The notes under the pieces are model-generated. The model was not told the DNA's origin, ran no database searches, and saw only the letters and a list, made by a program, of their open reading frames with translations. From contig NC_052356.1 of assembly GCF_009727055.1 (NCBI RefSeq), forward strand, positions 3,952,076 through 4,016,075: a stretch of 64,000 nucleotides of DNA. Direction: 5' to 3'. This document shows, piece by piece, positions 11,990-22,619 of the stretch (within the stretch, counting starts at the first letter, position 1; each line of letters begins with the position of its first letter). The DNA is from Benincasa hispida. Lineage: Eukaryota > Streptophyta > Magnoliopsida > Cucurbitales > Cucurbitaceae. The position numbers and the translations under genes are program-made.

Positions 11990-12109
11990 TAGGCTTTTAG
12001 CCTCCCTTTTTCCTCTCTAACTTCACAACACGATTCGCTTCTTCTACTTCTTTCGCCATTTTCTTCCTATATTCCATCCATTAAACATCAAAACTTCCAA
12101 ATTTTCCCA
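11990..12109 (+). promoter_or_regulatory. Pyrimidine-rich 5' leader of SCPL51-like gene
   Basis: From about 11995 to the start codon the + strand is dominated by C and T (CCTCCCTTTTTCCTCTCTAAC and similar), typical of plant 5' leaders, after very AT-rich upstream DNA. A loose TATA-like AATAAATAAATA lies near 11940. The transcription start cannot be placed from sequence alone. Confidence 0.4.
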
Positions 12110-15100
12110 ATGAAAAACCTATTTCATCTTCTTCTTTCCTTCTTCCTCCTCTTCTTTACTCCTCCGATCCATGCCCGACCCATCTCAGCCGTCAGATCAA
12201 TCGACGGATCTGAAGAATGGGGATACGTCCGTGTTCGCCCCAGTAAGTATCTCTAAATCCTCTCATTCTTCTTCTTTTTTTATCCCAAAATATTGTTTGT
12301 TAATTACTTTTTTTTTTTTTTTCATTTTCTGGTTGAAATTAAAATTCGAAGAAGCTCATATGTTTTGGTGGCTTTATCGAAGTCCATACAGAGTTGAGAA
12401 TCCTTCCAAGCCTTGGCCAATCATTCTTTGGTTGCAAGGTGGCCCCGTAAGCACAATATTTCTCTATTATTTTTTCCTTTTAAATTATTATTCTCCCCTT
12501 AAGTTTGTAATTTTATTTTTATTTTTACTTTTTACAGGGTGCTTCAGGAGTTGGAATCGGGAATTTTAAGGAAGTAGGTCCACTCGACGCTTCACTTAAG
12601 CCCAGAAACTCAACTTGGCTTCACAAAGCAGACCTTTTATTTGTGGTAAATTAAGTTTAATTTAATTTAATTAAAATCTTTCAATTTTAAAAATTAAACT
12701 TTCAAATTAAATTGGGTCAAATTTGGTAAATTACAACATCTGTTTTTTCTACCATAATTATAAATTTAAGAGTCTAATTTTAACATTTATAGCTGTTTAT
12801 TTTTGGGGAAGGATAATCCGGTGGGGACAGGGTATAGTTTCGTGGAGGATACCGATTCGCTAGTGAAATCGGATTTAGAAGCTGCGACGGATTTAACGAC
12901 GCTTTTACAAGGAATTTTCAATAGAGATCCGAGGCTTCAGAAGAGTCCACTTTACATTGTTGCCGAATCCTACGGTGGAAAATATGCCGTCACGCTTGGA
13001 TTATCGGCTTTGAAAGCTATTGAAGCTGGGACATTAAAGCTTACACTTGGAGGTACCTGATTTGGCTTTGACGTAAAAAATGGAAATTCTCGGTGATTTT
13101 ATCTTACGTAGGTGGAATTGTGCAGGGGTGGTTTTGGGTGATAGTTGGATTTCCCCCCAAGATTACACGGTATGGTTATTTTGCTATTTTTAATTTCATT
13201 TTTTTTTTAACAAATAGGGTGAAGGATATTATGGTCACTAGTCAAAATTATGTTTAAGTTAACTTTAATGGTTGGTAGTTAAGAAATATACATGTTTTTA
13301 ATATTTGAGTTTTAAAGTAGGTGGGCTATTCCATTGGTTTTTAAACCTATTATCGTAACATAACTCTGTTTTTTTCATTTTTACCCATATAATTACTAAA
13401 CTTATGCAGTGGATATATTGTCTTATTATGTGAAATATTTCATTTGTGGGCCTCTACACCATTCTTTCATTTTAGTTGAAAGAAACATGTATTAAAAGAG
13501 TAATAAAAATTACAAAAATGATTAATAATAAGGAAGAAAACCTTTTTCATCGAGATTTCAAAATGATACATTTTACCACTGAGTTTTAGGTTAATTTCCA
13601 TTTAATCCCATTTAATTACATTTTTATCATTAGTATTCATTGGTCCTTAAGTTTTAATATTTTACGTTTTTACCTTCAAATTTTTACTAGTAGTCACTTT
13701 GGTATGTTACCTTTAACTTTTCGTTAATAATTTAAAATAATTATGATGTAAAAATTTGTAATTAATTTTATTAATAGTTTAATTCTTTTAAGTTTTGATT
13801 CTTAAAATTCAATATTTTTAAATTTATAGATCAAATAGAAACCAAATCCTACTACCAAAAAGTTTTTTTTCTCCTTAATTGTGAAGTGGAATAATTATGT
13901 CAAGCCAATTGCGATTTCATTTTTTTTTTTTTAAAAAAAAAAACCCCAATAATTTTTTAAAGAAATAAACATTCATTTACTATGATTTTTTTTTTTTTTT
14001 TATAAATTTTTTGGTTGGATAAATAACATTTGTTTTTATTGGAAATGGAAAGATTTTGATTGAAGGATGACAATATATTTGGTACTGGCAGTCTTCATGG
14101 GGACCTCTTCTGAAAGATTTGTCAAGGCTTGACGACATTGGAGTGGCCAAATCAAACAGGTCAGTGGTCTGTTTCTTTTCTTCCACTCCACAACATGATA
14201 TGTAAATTTTATTTTTTAGATAAAATTGCAAAAATCTTAGTGTGAAATACGATGGTAATTATAATTACATCTACAATTATTACAATTTATAAAGTTTGTA
14301 CGCTTTTTGCAATTTGTCTTATTTTTTTTTTTAATATATTAATAGAAATAATTGAATTCTTTTTAAAAATGACAAATTTGGGTAATTAATTACAGTATTG
14401 CCAAGAGAATTGAGGAACAAATGGAGAAAGGTCAATTCGTGGGAGCTACTTCCTCGTGGAGTGAACTGGAAGATGTGATCAGTGCCAGCAGTAATGGTGT
14501 GGTATTATTCAACTCTCTCTTACTGTTTCTTTTCTTTATTTTGTTTCTTGTCTCCCCACGTGGGTTGGAAATGCTACATCGTCATTTACTATATAGTCTT
14601 CTGTTGTTTCTTTCATGATTTATATTTTTAGATTTGCTTTTCACTCGATATTTACTTTCAATGGTAGGTCAACACATATTTATTAATTAAAAATAATTAG
14701 GGAGGTACATAGATTAGTTTGACTATCCAAAGAATCTGAATAGAGTCTCCAACCCAACTCCACCATGGGTTAAGTTGGGTTGTAAGTTATTTTTTTTTCT
14801 TTTATTTTTATTGTATTTTTATTAATTTAAAATACTTAAAATTTTTGTACAATACGTATTAGTAACTAAAATTTCATAAAATTTAAATGTTAAATATCAA
14901 AATCTAAGATATCTATTACAAACTTTAAATATNATATATATATATATATATATGTAAAAGAAATAGATTGGATTGGGTCAATCTGAATTTTTAAAAGTAT
15001 AACCGGACCCAATTCAATTCGAAAAAAATATAAAAATATTCAACCCAACTGAGCTCTTACAATTTTGGTTGGGCTATTTAAATACCCCTAAAAATAATTT

Positions 15101-18100
15101 AAAATTAATTTTTATTAGTGATGGAAAAAATAGAGTGAAAATTGATCTATTATAATTCTAGTTTTTTAAATACCCCTAAAAATAATTTAGAATTGATTTT
15201 TGTTAGTGATGGAAAAAATAGAGTGAAAATTGATCAATTATAATTCTAGTTTTTTAAAAATAATCACTAAAGATTAAAAATGGGTATTTGTTTTTAAAAA
15301 TTATGGTTAAAAGTGTAAACCTTGAAATCTATGACCAAATTGAAATAAAATTCAAACTTTAAGTGTAAACTTGTAACATTTTGAAACATAGAGGCTACAT
15401 TGAAATTAAACTAAAAACTTAAGGATAAAAAAAGTATCAATTTGAAATCTAAGAACCAAAAATGTATTTTTACGTAGAAAAAATATTCATTTTTTAAGTT
15501 TTGGATTTGGTTTTCAAAATGTTATAATTTTATCTCTAAATTTTGAGTTTAGCTTACTTTTACTCAATTTTAAAAATTTATGAAATGAAATTTTAAAATT
15601 AATTTTAATAATGATAGAGAATTAAAAAACTTTAATTTATTAATAGACATGGGTTAAAATAAGTATTTTGTGAAAAATCAAGGTAAAAAGTTGTAAACTC
15701 TTTAAATGTACTCAATTAAAATAAAACTCGAAACTCAAGTGTCAAAAAAAACCTTTTCTCTTAAGATTTTTCATGCAAAATTAATTATTTAAACAAAGAT
15801 TTGTTTTCAAATATAAGAAATGAATCAAAATATTTATAAATATAATAAAATTTTACTATCTGATAGATCGCAATAGACTATTATCTCTGTTTAGACACAA
15901 ATACTAATCTATCGTGGTCTATCGTAGATAGATTGTGATATTTTGCTATCATTTGCAAAGATCTTAATAGTTTTGTTATTTAAAATAATTTTCCTTAAAT
16001 AAACATTTTCGTAAAAAATTAACTACCTGATATTATCTAATAGACACCAATAGAATCTATCAATATATTTTTTTACTATTTCGGTAAATGATTTAACATT
16101 TTTTCTATCTTTGAAATATTTTCATTTATTTATTGTAATTAATTTTTTTAAAATAAACAAGAATGATTTCCTTCCAATTTCTTATGGAGAATTCTTTTGA
16201 AATATTTTCATTTATTTATTGTAATTAATTTTTTTAAAATAAACAAGAATGATTTCCTTCCAATTTCTTATGGAGAATTCTTTTAGCTCAGTTTAGCATT
16301 TATTGCTTAATTTAATGTGGTTTTTATTGGTTGTTTTCCTAGAAATTTTCTAGTTTAGTTTGGAGAAGTACCAAATTCACCCTTAATTGACTAATTCACA
16401 ATTAGGATCAAAATTGACTGATTTCACCTAATGTAAAATTGATTTTTTTTTTTTAATATAATAATTTTTATTTTTATAGGATTTCTATAATTTCTTATTG
16501 GATTCGGGAGCGGATTCGGTATCGTCGGTAACAGGTATGGACATATCAAACGGCGTCGCTTCAGTGAGAAGATATTCAAGATACCTCAGTTCATTGAGGC
16601 CCACTGTGGGAGGAGATGCTGTAGATTTATATGATTTGATGAACGGTGTTATAAGGAAGAAATTAAAAATCATCCCAGATAATGTGAAGTCAGTATTCTT
16701 TTTTTTTTTTTTTTTTTTTTTTTTCCATTTAAATAATATATAATATATAATATATATTGTAAAATATAAAAAAAATATGAATTATAATAATATGGTAAGA
16801 GTGTTTATATTTACAGATGGGGCGGGCAGTCCGAATACGTTTTCCAAAGTCTTCAAGAAGACTTCATGAAACCAAGGATTAATGAGGTAAAAATAAATAA
16901 ATAAAATTGCAAATTAACTTTTTACCTCCATAAGAAATTCTTGTTTTCCCAATTGGCTCAATTTTTTATTTTTTTTAGGTTGATGAATTGCTTGCTAAGG
17001 GAGTGGATGTGACTATATACAATGGCCAAGTAAGGCTTTTTTTGTTTAATGGTTAAAAAAATGATAATTATTTTAAATGATAAATCTGCTTGAAAATATT
17101 TTCAATATAGCAAAATATATGTGATAAACTGTGATAGATATCTATAGACACTAATAGATGTTTATCGCAGTCTATCATTAATAGATAATGAAATTTACTA
17201 TATTTGTAAATAAATTAGTCCTTAAAAAAAATCTAAAAGAGAATCTAACGTTTTTTTCTTTTAAAAATTATAACTAGGGTAGAAGATTTGAACTACAAAC
17301 CTCGTGGTTACCATTACACTTGGATGTCAATTGAGTAAAAAAAAAAAAAAAATTAAGATTGTTAAATTACAAATTTGGTCCACATGTCTGAAAGAAACCG
17401 AGAATTTAGTTCATATAGTTTTAAAAATAAGGATTACATCTTTATGGTTTGATAAAACTCTCCGTAATAGTTTATCATATTGTGAGACTATTTATAAGAT
17501 TTTATCAAATCATATTGATGAAATTCTAATTATTAAAATCATATGGATTAAATTTTAACTTTCTCTAAATTATTGTGCAAAAAGCTATATATTGTCAAAA
17601 ATCACATATTAGAAAAACCAAAAGTTCTCACATTCCTTATGAGATAGATAGACTACTAATTTAATTATCAATTGATTTTGAGATCGAATCCCATATATAT
17701 TTTTAGTGTTATATATATAAACCCTCTTGGCATTTTTTTTTCTCATGCATTTTCTTTTAGTATCAATTTTTTAAAAGGAAAAAGATAAACCATAAATAAA
17801 GTAAAGAGTAAAGGAGTTGGAATCTTCCATCTAAGAAGACATTATAGGTATAGGATATTTTGAACTATCTACTTTTATTATACTTTGAATTGAATGATAT
17901 ATATATATATATATAGTGGGTTAGGTCTAAAATATTTGGGACCATTTGAATATTTCACCAATAAATAAATTTTGTGAAGTGCTTCTTAATTTTAAAAGTC
18001 TTTTTCTTTCCTTCCTTTTTGGGAAATTTTATACATAAAAAGAGAATTTGTTTCTATTTACAGGTGGACCTTATATGCTCAACCAAGGGAACTGAAGCAT

Positions 18101-19148
18101 GGGTTCATAAGCTCAAGTCTCTCTCTCTCTCTTACTTTCTAAAAATAACTTATTTTTGGGTTATGGACAATTTTGCCCTTGGATAGAAGGGTATAATTGA
18201 CATACACTTTTTGTTTTTTTGTTATAGGTGGGAAGGGCTTCAAGGTTTTTTAAGTACAGGAAGAACCCCTCTTTATTGTGGAAATGATAAAGATAGAACC
18301 AAAGGATTCACAAAGTCTTATAAAAATCTTCACTTCTATTGGATTCTTGGAGCTGGCCACTTTGTAAGTCAATCTTACTACTTATTTTTATTGAGTTCAC
18401 TAATAATTTTGCTTTTACTTTTTAATTTTTAAAAATTTATTGGCTTGTGTTTTTTACTCCATAAAAAAATATATTCAAATTTTTAGTTAAATTCTAAAAA
18501 CAAAAGTAGATTTTTTTAAAAAAAAATAATAAAAAAGCTATATACATATAAAAGTTAGGCTTAGTTGCTAATACACATGTTTTAGACGACGACAACATTT
18601 TAAAAATCACGAACAACGATTTGGTTATATTTTTACTTTTAAAATTGAACTCTTTGTATAATGCAATTATTATTATTTTTTTTATAAGTATAACATATAG
18701 AAATATGAAGACTTTAAAACTTTCGATCTCAAAAGAAGATCAATTACTACTAAATTATATCACTTTGACAATTATATTTTCATTTACTTCTCCCCCAAAT
18801 TAATTTACAAACATACAACATTAAATAGAATTATACTTTACAAAGAACCATTTGTATACGAATACAAATAGCTAAATGAACAAAAACATGAAAGTGAGAA
18901 ACAAAATAAATATTGTTGTTTTTAGAGTTATGCTCAAACAACAAGTAAAAGTATGAGGATTTGAATATCTAATCTTAAGTGAATAAATATATGCTATTTA
19001 TCATCAAATTATGTTCACTTTAACATAAATATTGTTTGGAAAAAAAAGTTATTTAAAAAAATTGGGTTATTTAGATTTTGGGAGTGGTTTTTAAATTTAA
19101 TTATAGAAAATGGATGATTTGAAGTTATTCAGAGGAAATGGTTTTCTT

Positions 19149-19207
<59 letters not shown>

Positions 19208-19434
19208 NATGCGTCTGAAAGATTTTTCAACTTAAAAAGTTTTTTTAAAAGCTTTTTTTTTTAATATAGTTCTGCCTCTAACTCCAAGTAATGTTGTGTT
19301 TGTTTGCTTTACAACGAAACTGCCACTTACTGAGCATTTATGATAACTGACAGGTGCCGGTTGACCAGCCGTGCATAGCGTTAGATATGGTGGGAGCCAC
19401 CACGCGGTCACCGGCTGCAATTGCACACAAGTAA
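12110..19434 (+). CDS. SCPL51: Serine carboxypeptidase-like protein, SCPL51/RISC clade (13 exons)
   Basis: Secreted or vacuolar peptidase of family S10. Exons: 12110-12242, 12352-12446, 12538-12645, 12812-13052, 13126-13169, 14092-14159, 14396-14501, 16480-16688, 16817-16886, 16979-17029, 18064-18116, 18228-18363, 19354-19434. All introns are GT-AG, every junction keeps frame, and the total is 1395 nt (464 residues), the family length. The ATG begins a clear signal peptide (about residues 1-22). Residues 71-76 (WLQGGP) form the oxyanion region. The catalytic triad is Ser165 in ESYGG, Asp377 in GQVDLI and His437 in GAGHF. GQVDLI and the lack of Cys in GGPGAS mark the SCPL51/RISC group rather than acyltransferase-type SCPLs. 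N100-S-T is a possible N-glycan site. The native substrate is not predictable. Splice sites are read by eye; no transcript was seen. Confidence 0.9.
14691..15099. repeat. MITE-like insertion in intron 7
   Basis: Starts around AATAATTAGGGAGGTAC and ends with a loosely inverted AAATACCCCTAAAAATAATTT. Inside are GGGTTAAGTTGGGTTG and CAACCCAACTGAGC phrases and an AT run with the single undetermined base at 14933. It resembles the upstream repeat at 11480-11830. The terminal repeats are imperfect and no target duplication was proven. Confidence 0.35.
15080..15255. repeat. 88-bp tandem duplication in intron 7
   Basis: Unit starting AAATACCCCTAAAAATAATTT at 15080 is repeated from 15168 with a few substitutions, including the phrase GATGGAAAAAATAGAGTG. 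It is non-coding and overlaps the right edge of the MITE-like piece. Confidence 0.75.
16113..16284. repeat. Exact 86-bp tandem duplication in intron 7
   Basis: 16113-16198 and 16199-16284 are identical base for base by eye; both begin GAAATATTTTCATTTATTT and end GGAGAATTCTTTT. The identity implies a recent duplication, or an assembly artefact, in intron 7 about 200 bp before exon 8. Confidence 0.9.
19141..19208. repeat. CTT microsatellite plus 36-T run with undetermined base, intron 12
   Basis: (CTT)n at 19152-19172 passes into an uninterrupted T run (19172-19207) that ends at an N (19208). Length here is probably not reliable. It lies about 145 bp before the last exon, on the pyrimidine side of the acceptor but too distant to be the branch region. 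Confidence 0.85.
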
Positions 19435-20219
19435 ACAAATCGCCAACAGATACAGCACCACAAACTCTTGGGTTCCCATTTACCATTTAGATAACACCAA
19501 CGCCAGTACAAAAATAATTGACCTACCAATTTATTTCTTTTAATTGAATTTTTCTTTTACGGTACAATTTGTTTCATATCTGTCTATATCAATATCTCAA
19601 TGATATTTCTTGAAATTATAAACCAATAATAAAACATTTATGTGGCAATTATATAAATAGTAGCTATTTTCTTATTTAAATTGTTGACAACTTTTCTTTA
19701 GTCGAAGAATCATCGAGATATTAAACCTCTAATCGTAAAAGAGAACATGTCAATTAATGTTTAGTTAAATTAAATATATGGGTTGGGTAGATGTGAGAAA
19801 TCCTTATCGTCAAACCCTAACTTCAACTAAAATGTGGGAAGTTCAAATCCTTATCCCTCTTATATTTTCCTAAATTTATTGGAAAAAAAGATGTAATTAG
19901 ATTAGTAAATCCATGATTTTATATCAATGGGGACATAAGTGAATATGTTAATACAATATTCAAATTAAGTAATATTGACTGTTAATAAACTATTGATTCT
20001 GAATTGTGATATAGAGATTATAAACATGATTCTATAAATAAGTAATTTTGTTTTTTAATAAATGAAATATTACTTAATTATCTAAATTGTTATATATGAG
20101 AAAATGAAATTTGAAACATCTTTCTAAATTTGAGTGAAATTCTCTTATATTTAATTCATAAAAAAAATTAAGGCTAAATTATAAATTTGGTTTCTATATT
20201 TTAAAAACAAAATTAGAAA
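19435..20219 (+). other. 3' flank and spacer after SCPL51-like gene
   Basis: No gene. It probably contains the 3' untranslated region: AATAAA-like signals occur near 19626 (AATAATAAAAC) and the DNA becomes AT-rich. A degenerate repeat phrase, 'ggttgggtagatgtgagaaatcc...ggaagttcaaatcc' (19780-19850), looks like an old SINE or LTR piece. Confidence 0.45.
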
Positions 20220-20591
20220 AGATCTATATCTGGCTATATTCAGAGTCTCGATCCTAATGCTAATCACAGTGGAAAACGAGACTGAGATTTTAAATCATGG
20301 TCAATTTGGAGCATTCCACATAGTTTCTCTATCGAGTTTCCCTGCCATAATGCTCAGACTCAATTTATATTGAAATTTATGGCAGAAACAAGTTTTTTTT
20401 TTTAATTCTTTTCATCCTCTTTTCCAATACTTTCGGTCTAAATATAAAAAAATATTTAAAAAATATTTGTTTCAAAAGTACTATAAATTATAAATATTTT
20501 TGGAATTTTTCTATTTACAAGAATTTCCCTACTTTAATACACAACATTTCTTCATTGTAAGTTCTTTTAATAGGGTTTACCACCATAAAAA
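20220..20591. repeat. Dispersed repeat, copy 1 (shared with 36020-36330)
   Basis: Both copies run through '...ggcagaaaca...tttttc...ctctttt...' and end with CTTCATTGTAAGTTCTTTTA / CCTCATTGTAAGCTCTAATT followed by AGGGTTTACCACCAT / AGGTTTACCACCATT. Copy 1 stops exactly where a copia-type LTR begins (20592). The second copy lies just before the DUF1985-like fragment, so the family may belong to that Mutator-type element. Confidence 0.5.
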
Positions 20592-22127
20592 TGTTGGGTA
20601 AAAAGTATATCCTAGGATACATGTTTCATCAACTTTAGTAACTTTAGTGCAAGTAGGAGATTTGAGATTTATATCCTATAACCTCGTAATTAATGAGTTA
20701 TTTAATAACTATTTAATTATTTGATTTGCAACCATAAATTGTCTATTACAGTAAAAATCCGAGTTTATTAAATGTAATCTCGAACAATATATGATTGACA
20801 TAAAGGTGAATCATGTTCAAGAAATAACGAAAAGGCCTATAGTATATAGATAAAGTTGAGGCCTTATCTTGTTGACACTATAGATATGACCCACTTCGTA
20901 ATTATAACAGAGACATATAAGTGGGGTATCCTATACAATGAGTTCGTATATGGCTGGGTTGTAAAATATTTAATCTCTCTTTATAAATTTGCTATTGATC
21001 AAGAGTTTATATTTCACAAGATGATCATCATATGCGAATCGGTCTGAATCTTTAGTGAGTTATGAACTTATGCTTGTGAAGGCTTCTCCTTTGGTTTGCA
21101 TGAGTGAGGATGACCCTAATAGCCAATTTAATAAGCCTACCATTTTAGGGACTTGACCAAATAGGGATTAAGAGCATAATTTCACAAGATAGAATTCATT
21201 CATTCCCATATAGGAAAAGTAGATAAGTAGCTCCCTTAGGTGTTGATTTCGAGATTTGAACAATGGGCCCACCCTCTCATTGGCCCGATGAAGACTTGAT
21301 TTATGATTGGATCATAAACGTATTTTTCACTAAAAAATCAATGGTATTTAAGGTGCAATATGTAAGAACATGGGTAAACAGACATTTGACATATTTGACC
21401 GAACATGGGTAAACAGACATTTGACATATTTGACCTACCTATAATTATGAACAACTCGTGAAGGATCGATTTGCTTATATTGATTATATTCATAGATATT
21501 GCTTGTCATAAGGTGCATAAGAGTGTAACTTTAGGTCTATAGTGGAGTGATCATCTATAGTTAATAAATGGAAATTGATTAATTAATTTTGGATTATCGA
21601 AGCTTATAATCTATAGGTTCATTAGATCTCTTCATACAAATAATTAAGGATTAATTTAGTTGAAAGAAAATTTGAAGCGTTGAAATTGGTTTTAATATAT
21701 TTGATATATTAAATAAGGAAAAACATATTTAATATAATTGATACATTAAATATTAAATACCATTATTTATGTATAAGATGTATAAAGTTTGAACAAGATT
21801 GAAATATGTTGTAGGAGAATTGATAATTGAAGATTATTATTTTAATATTATATATTAAAATATCGTTTAATTTACACAAGATTTTCCCTAGGTCAATATA
21901 AATAGGACCATGGGGTTTTTGCTGCAAAAAAAGGTGCTACTTTTATCCGCATAATTCTCCCATAAAATTTCATGTTCATTCTCTTTCAAAGAGGCTTCCA
22001 CAAGCCTTGATTCCTTGTTGGAGTCATAAAAATGAGAACCTTGTTGGAGTTGGAGAACAATGTAGATAAAGACTTGCCAAAAAATTCTCTATAACTTTTG
22101 AGGTACGTAACGCTATTATTCTTCTCA
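20592..22127 (+). repeat. Degenerate copia-type LTR
   Basis: Starts TGTTGGGTAAAAAGTATATCC and ends ...TTCTTCTCA, followed by GTGGTAATGAATG, a worn match to the TGGTATCAGAGC primer site. The body shares a pattern with the other copia LTRs here: 'actatagatatgacccacttcgta...ggggtatcctatacaa...'. No coding sequence follows that I can assign, so it may be a solo or truncated copy. Confidence 0.55.
21366..21435. repeat. Exact 35-bp tandem duplication
   Basis: GAACATGGGTAAACAGACAT... at 21366-21400 is repeated without change at 21401-21435, inside the degenerate LTR. A single event of replication slippage type would explain it. Confidence 0.9.
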
Positions 22128-22619
22128 GTGGTAATGAATGTTGAAACATCTAGTAAAGTTTTTTTAAATTTGAGTTTCTCTTTGTTGTTTAGAGATTTAC
22201 TTTTGCTAATGCCACCTGGAGAAGATATGAATCATGAGGCAGAGTTTCAGGCTACAATAAACTTTTTGCAGCTGGGGCTATATTTTATTGTATTTCTTCA
22301 GACGATATATTTGATAGGTTTTATAGCTATTTATACAGGAGGACAATATGAAATCCTAAAATGGGAAAAGACAAAAATATATAGCTAATGAGAGAGAGAA
22401 TGGGCAAAGCCCAAAACAATTTTGGAAAAATATACATCAGAGAAGGTAAATGTAAATATTTGCACCAGATTTGTTTTCAAATTAATCCCTTCCAGACGTG
22501 TCATCATTTGCCACGGTGTTCGTTCATCTCATTCCTTCACACCCCCCTTCAAACAAGAGGGGAGGCCGTTGACCCCAAGTTTGGACCGAAAATAGTTGAT
22601 TTTAGAATGAGACAGTTGA
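22128..22619. other. Unassigned stretch between two LTRs
   Basis: Two frames of 96 and 87 codons occur on the + strand (22098-22388 and 22388-22651), but I recognise no domain and they overlap LTR edges. A C-rich word at 22541-22556 resembles a reverse-complemented polypurine tract, but it lies on the wrong side of the neighbouring LTR to belong to it. No gene is called. Confidence 0.35.

Larger units (their letters stand above)
9254..12109. other. Intergenic spacer upstream of the carboxypeptidase gene
   Basis: No coding gene is supportable. It contains a tRNA-derived SINE-like piece (9849-9904), AT microsatellites (for example 10203-10216), a poly-T tract at 11086-11115 and a MITE-like piece at 11480-11830. 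The last 120 bases are the pyrimidine-rich leader of the gene. Confidence 0.6.

Noticed and set aside
16485..16673. Minus-strand frame of 62 codons opposite exon 8
   Set aside because: Shadow of the carboxypeptidase exon on the other strand.
22541..22556. C-rich tract resembling a reverse-complemented polypurine tract
   Set aside because: It lies left of a minus-strand LTR, where a polypurine tract of that element cannot be.
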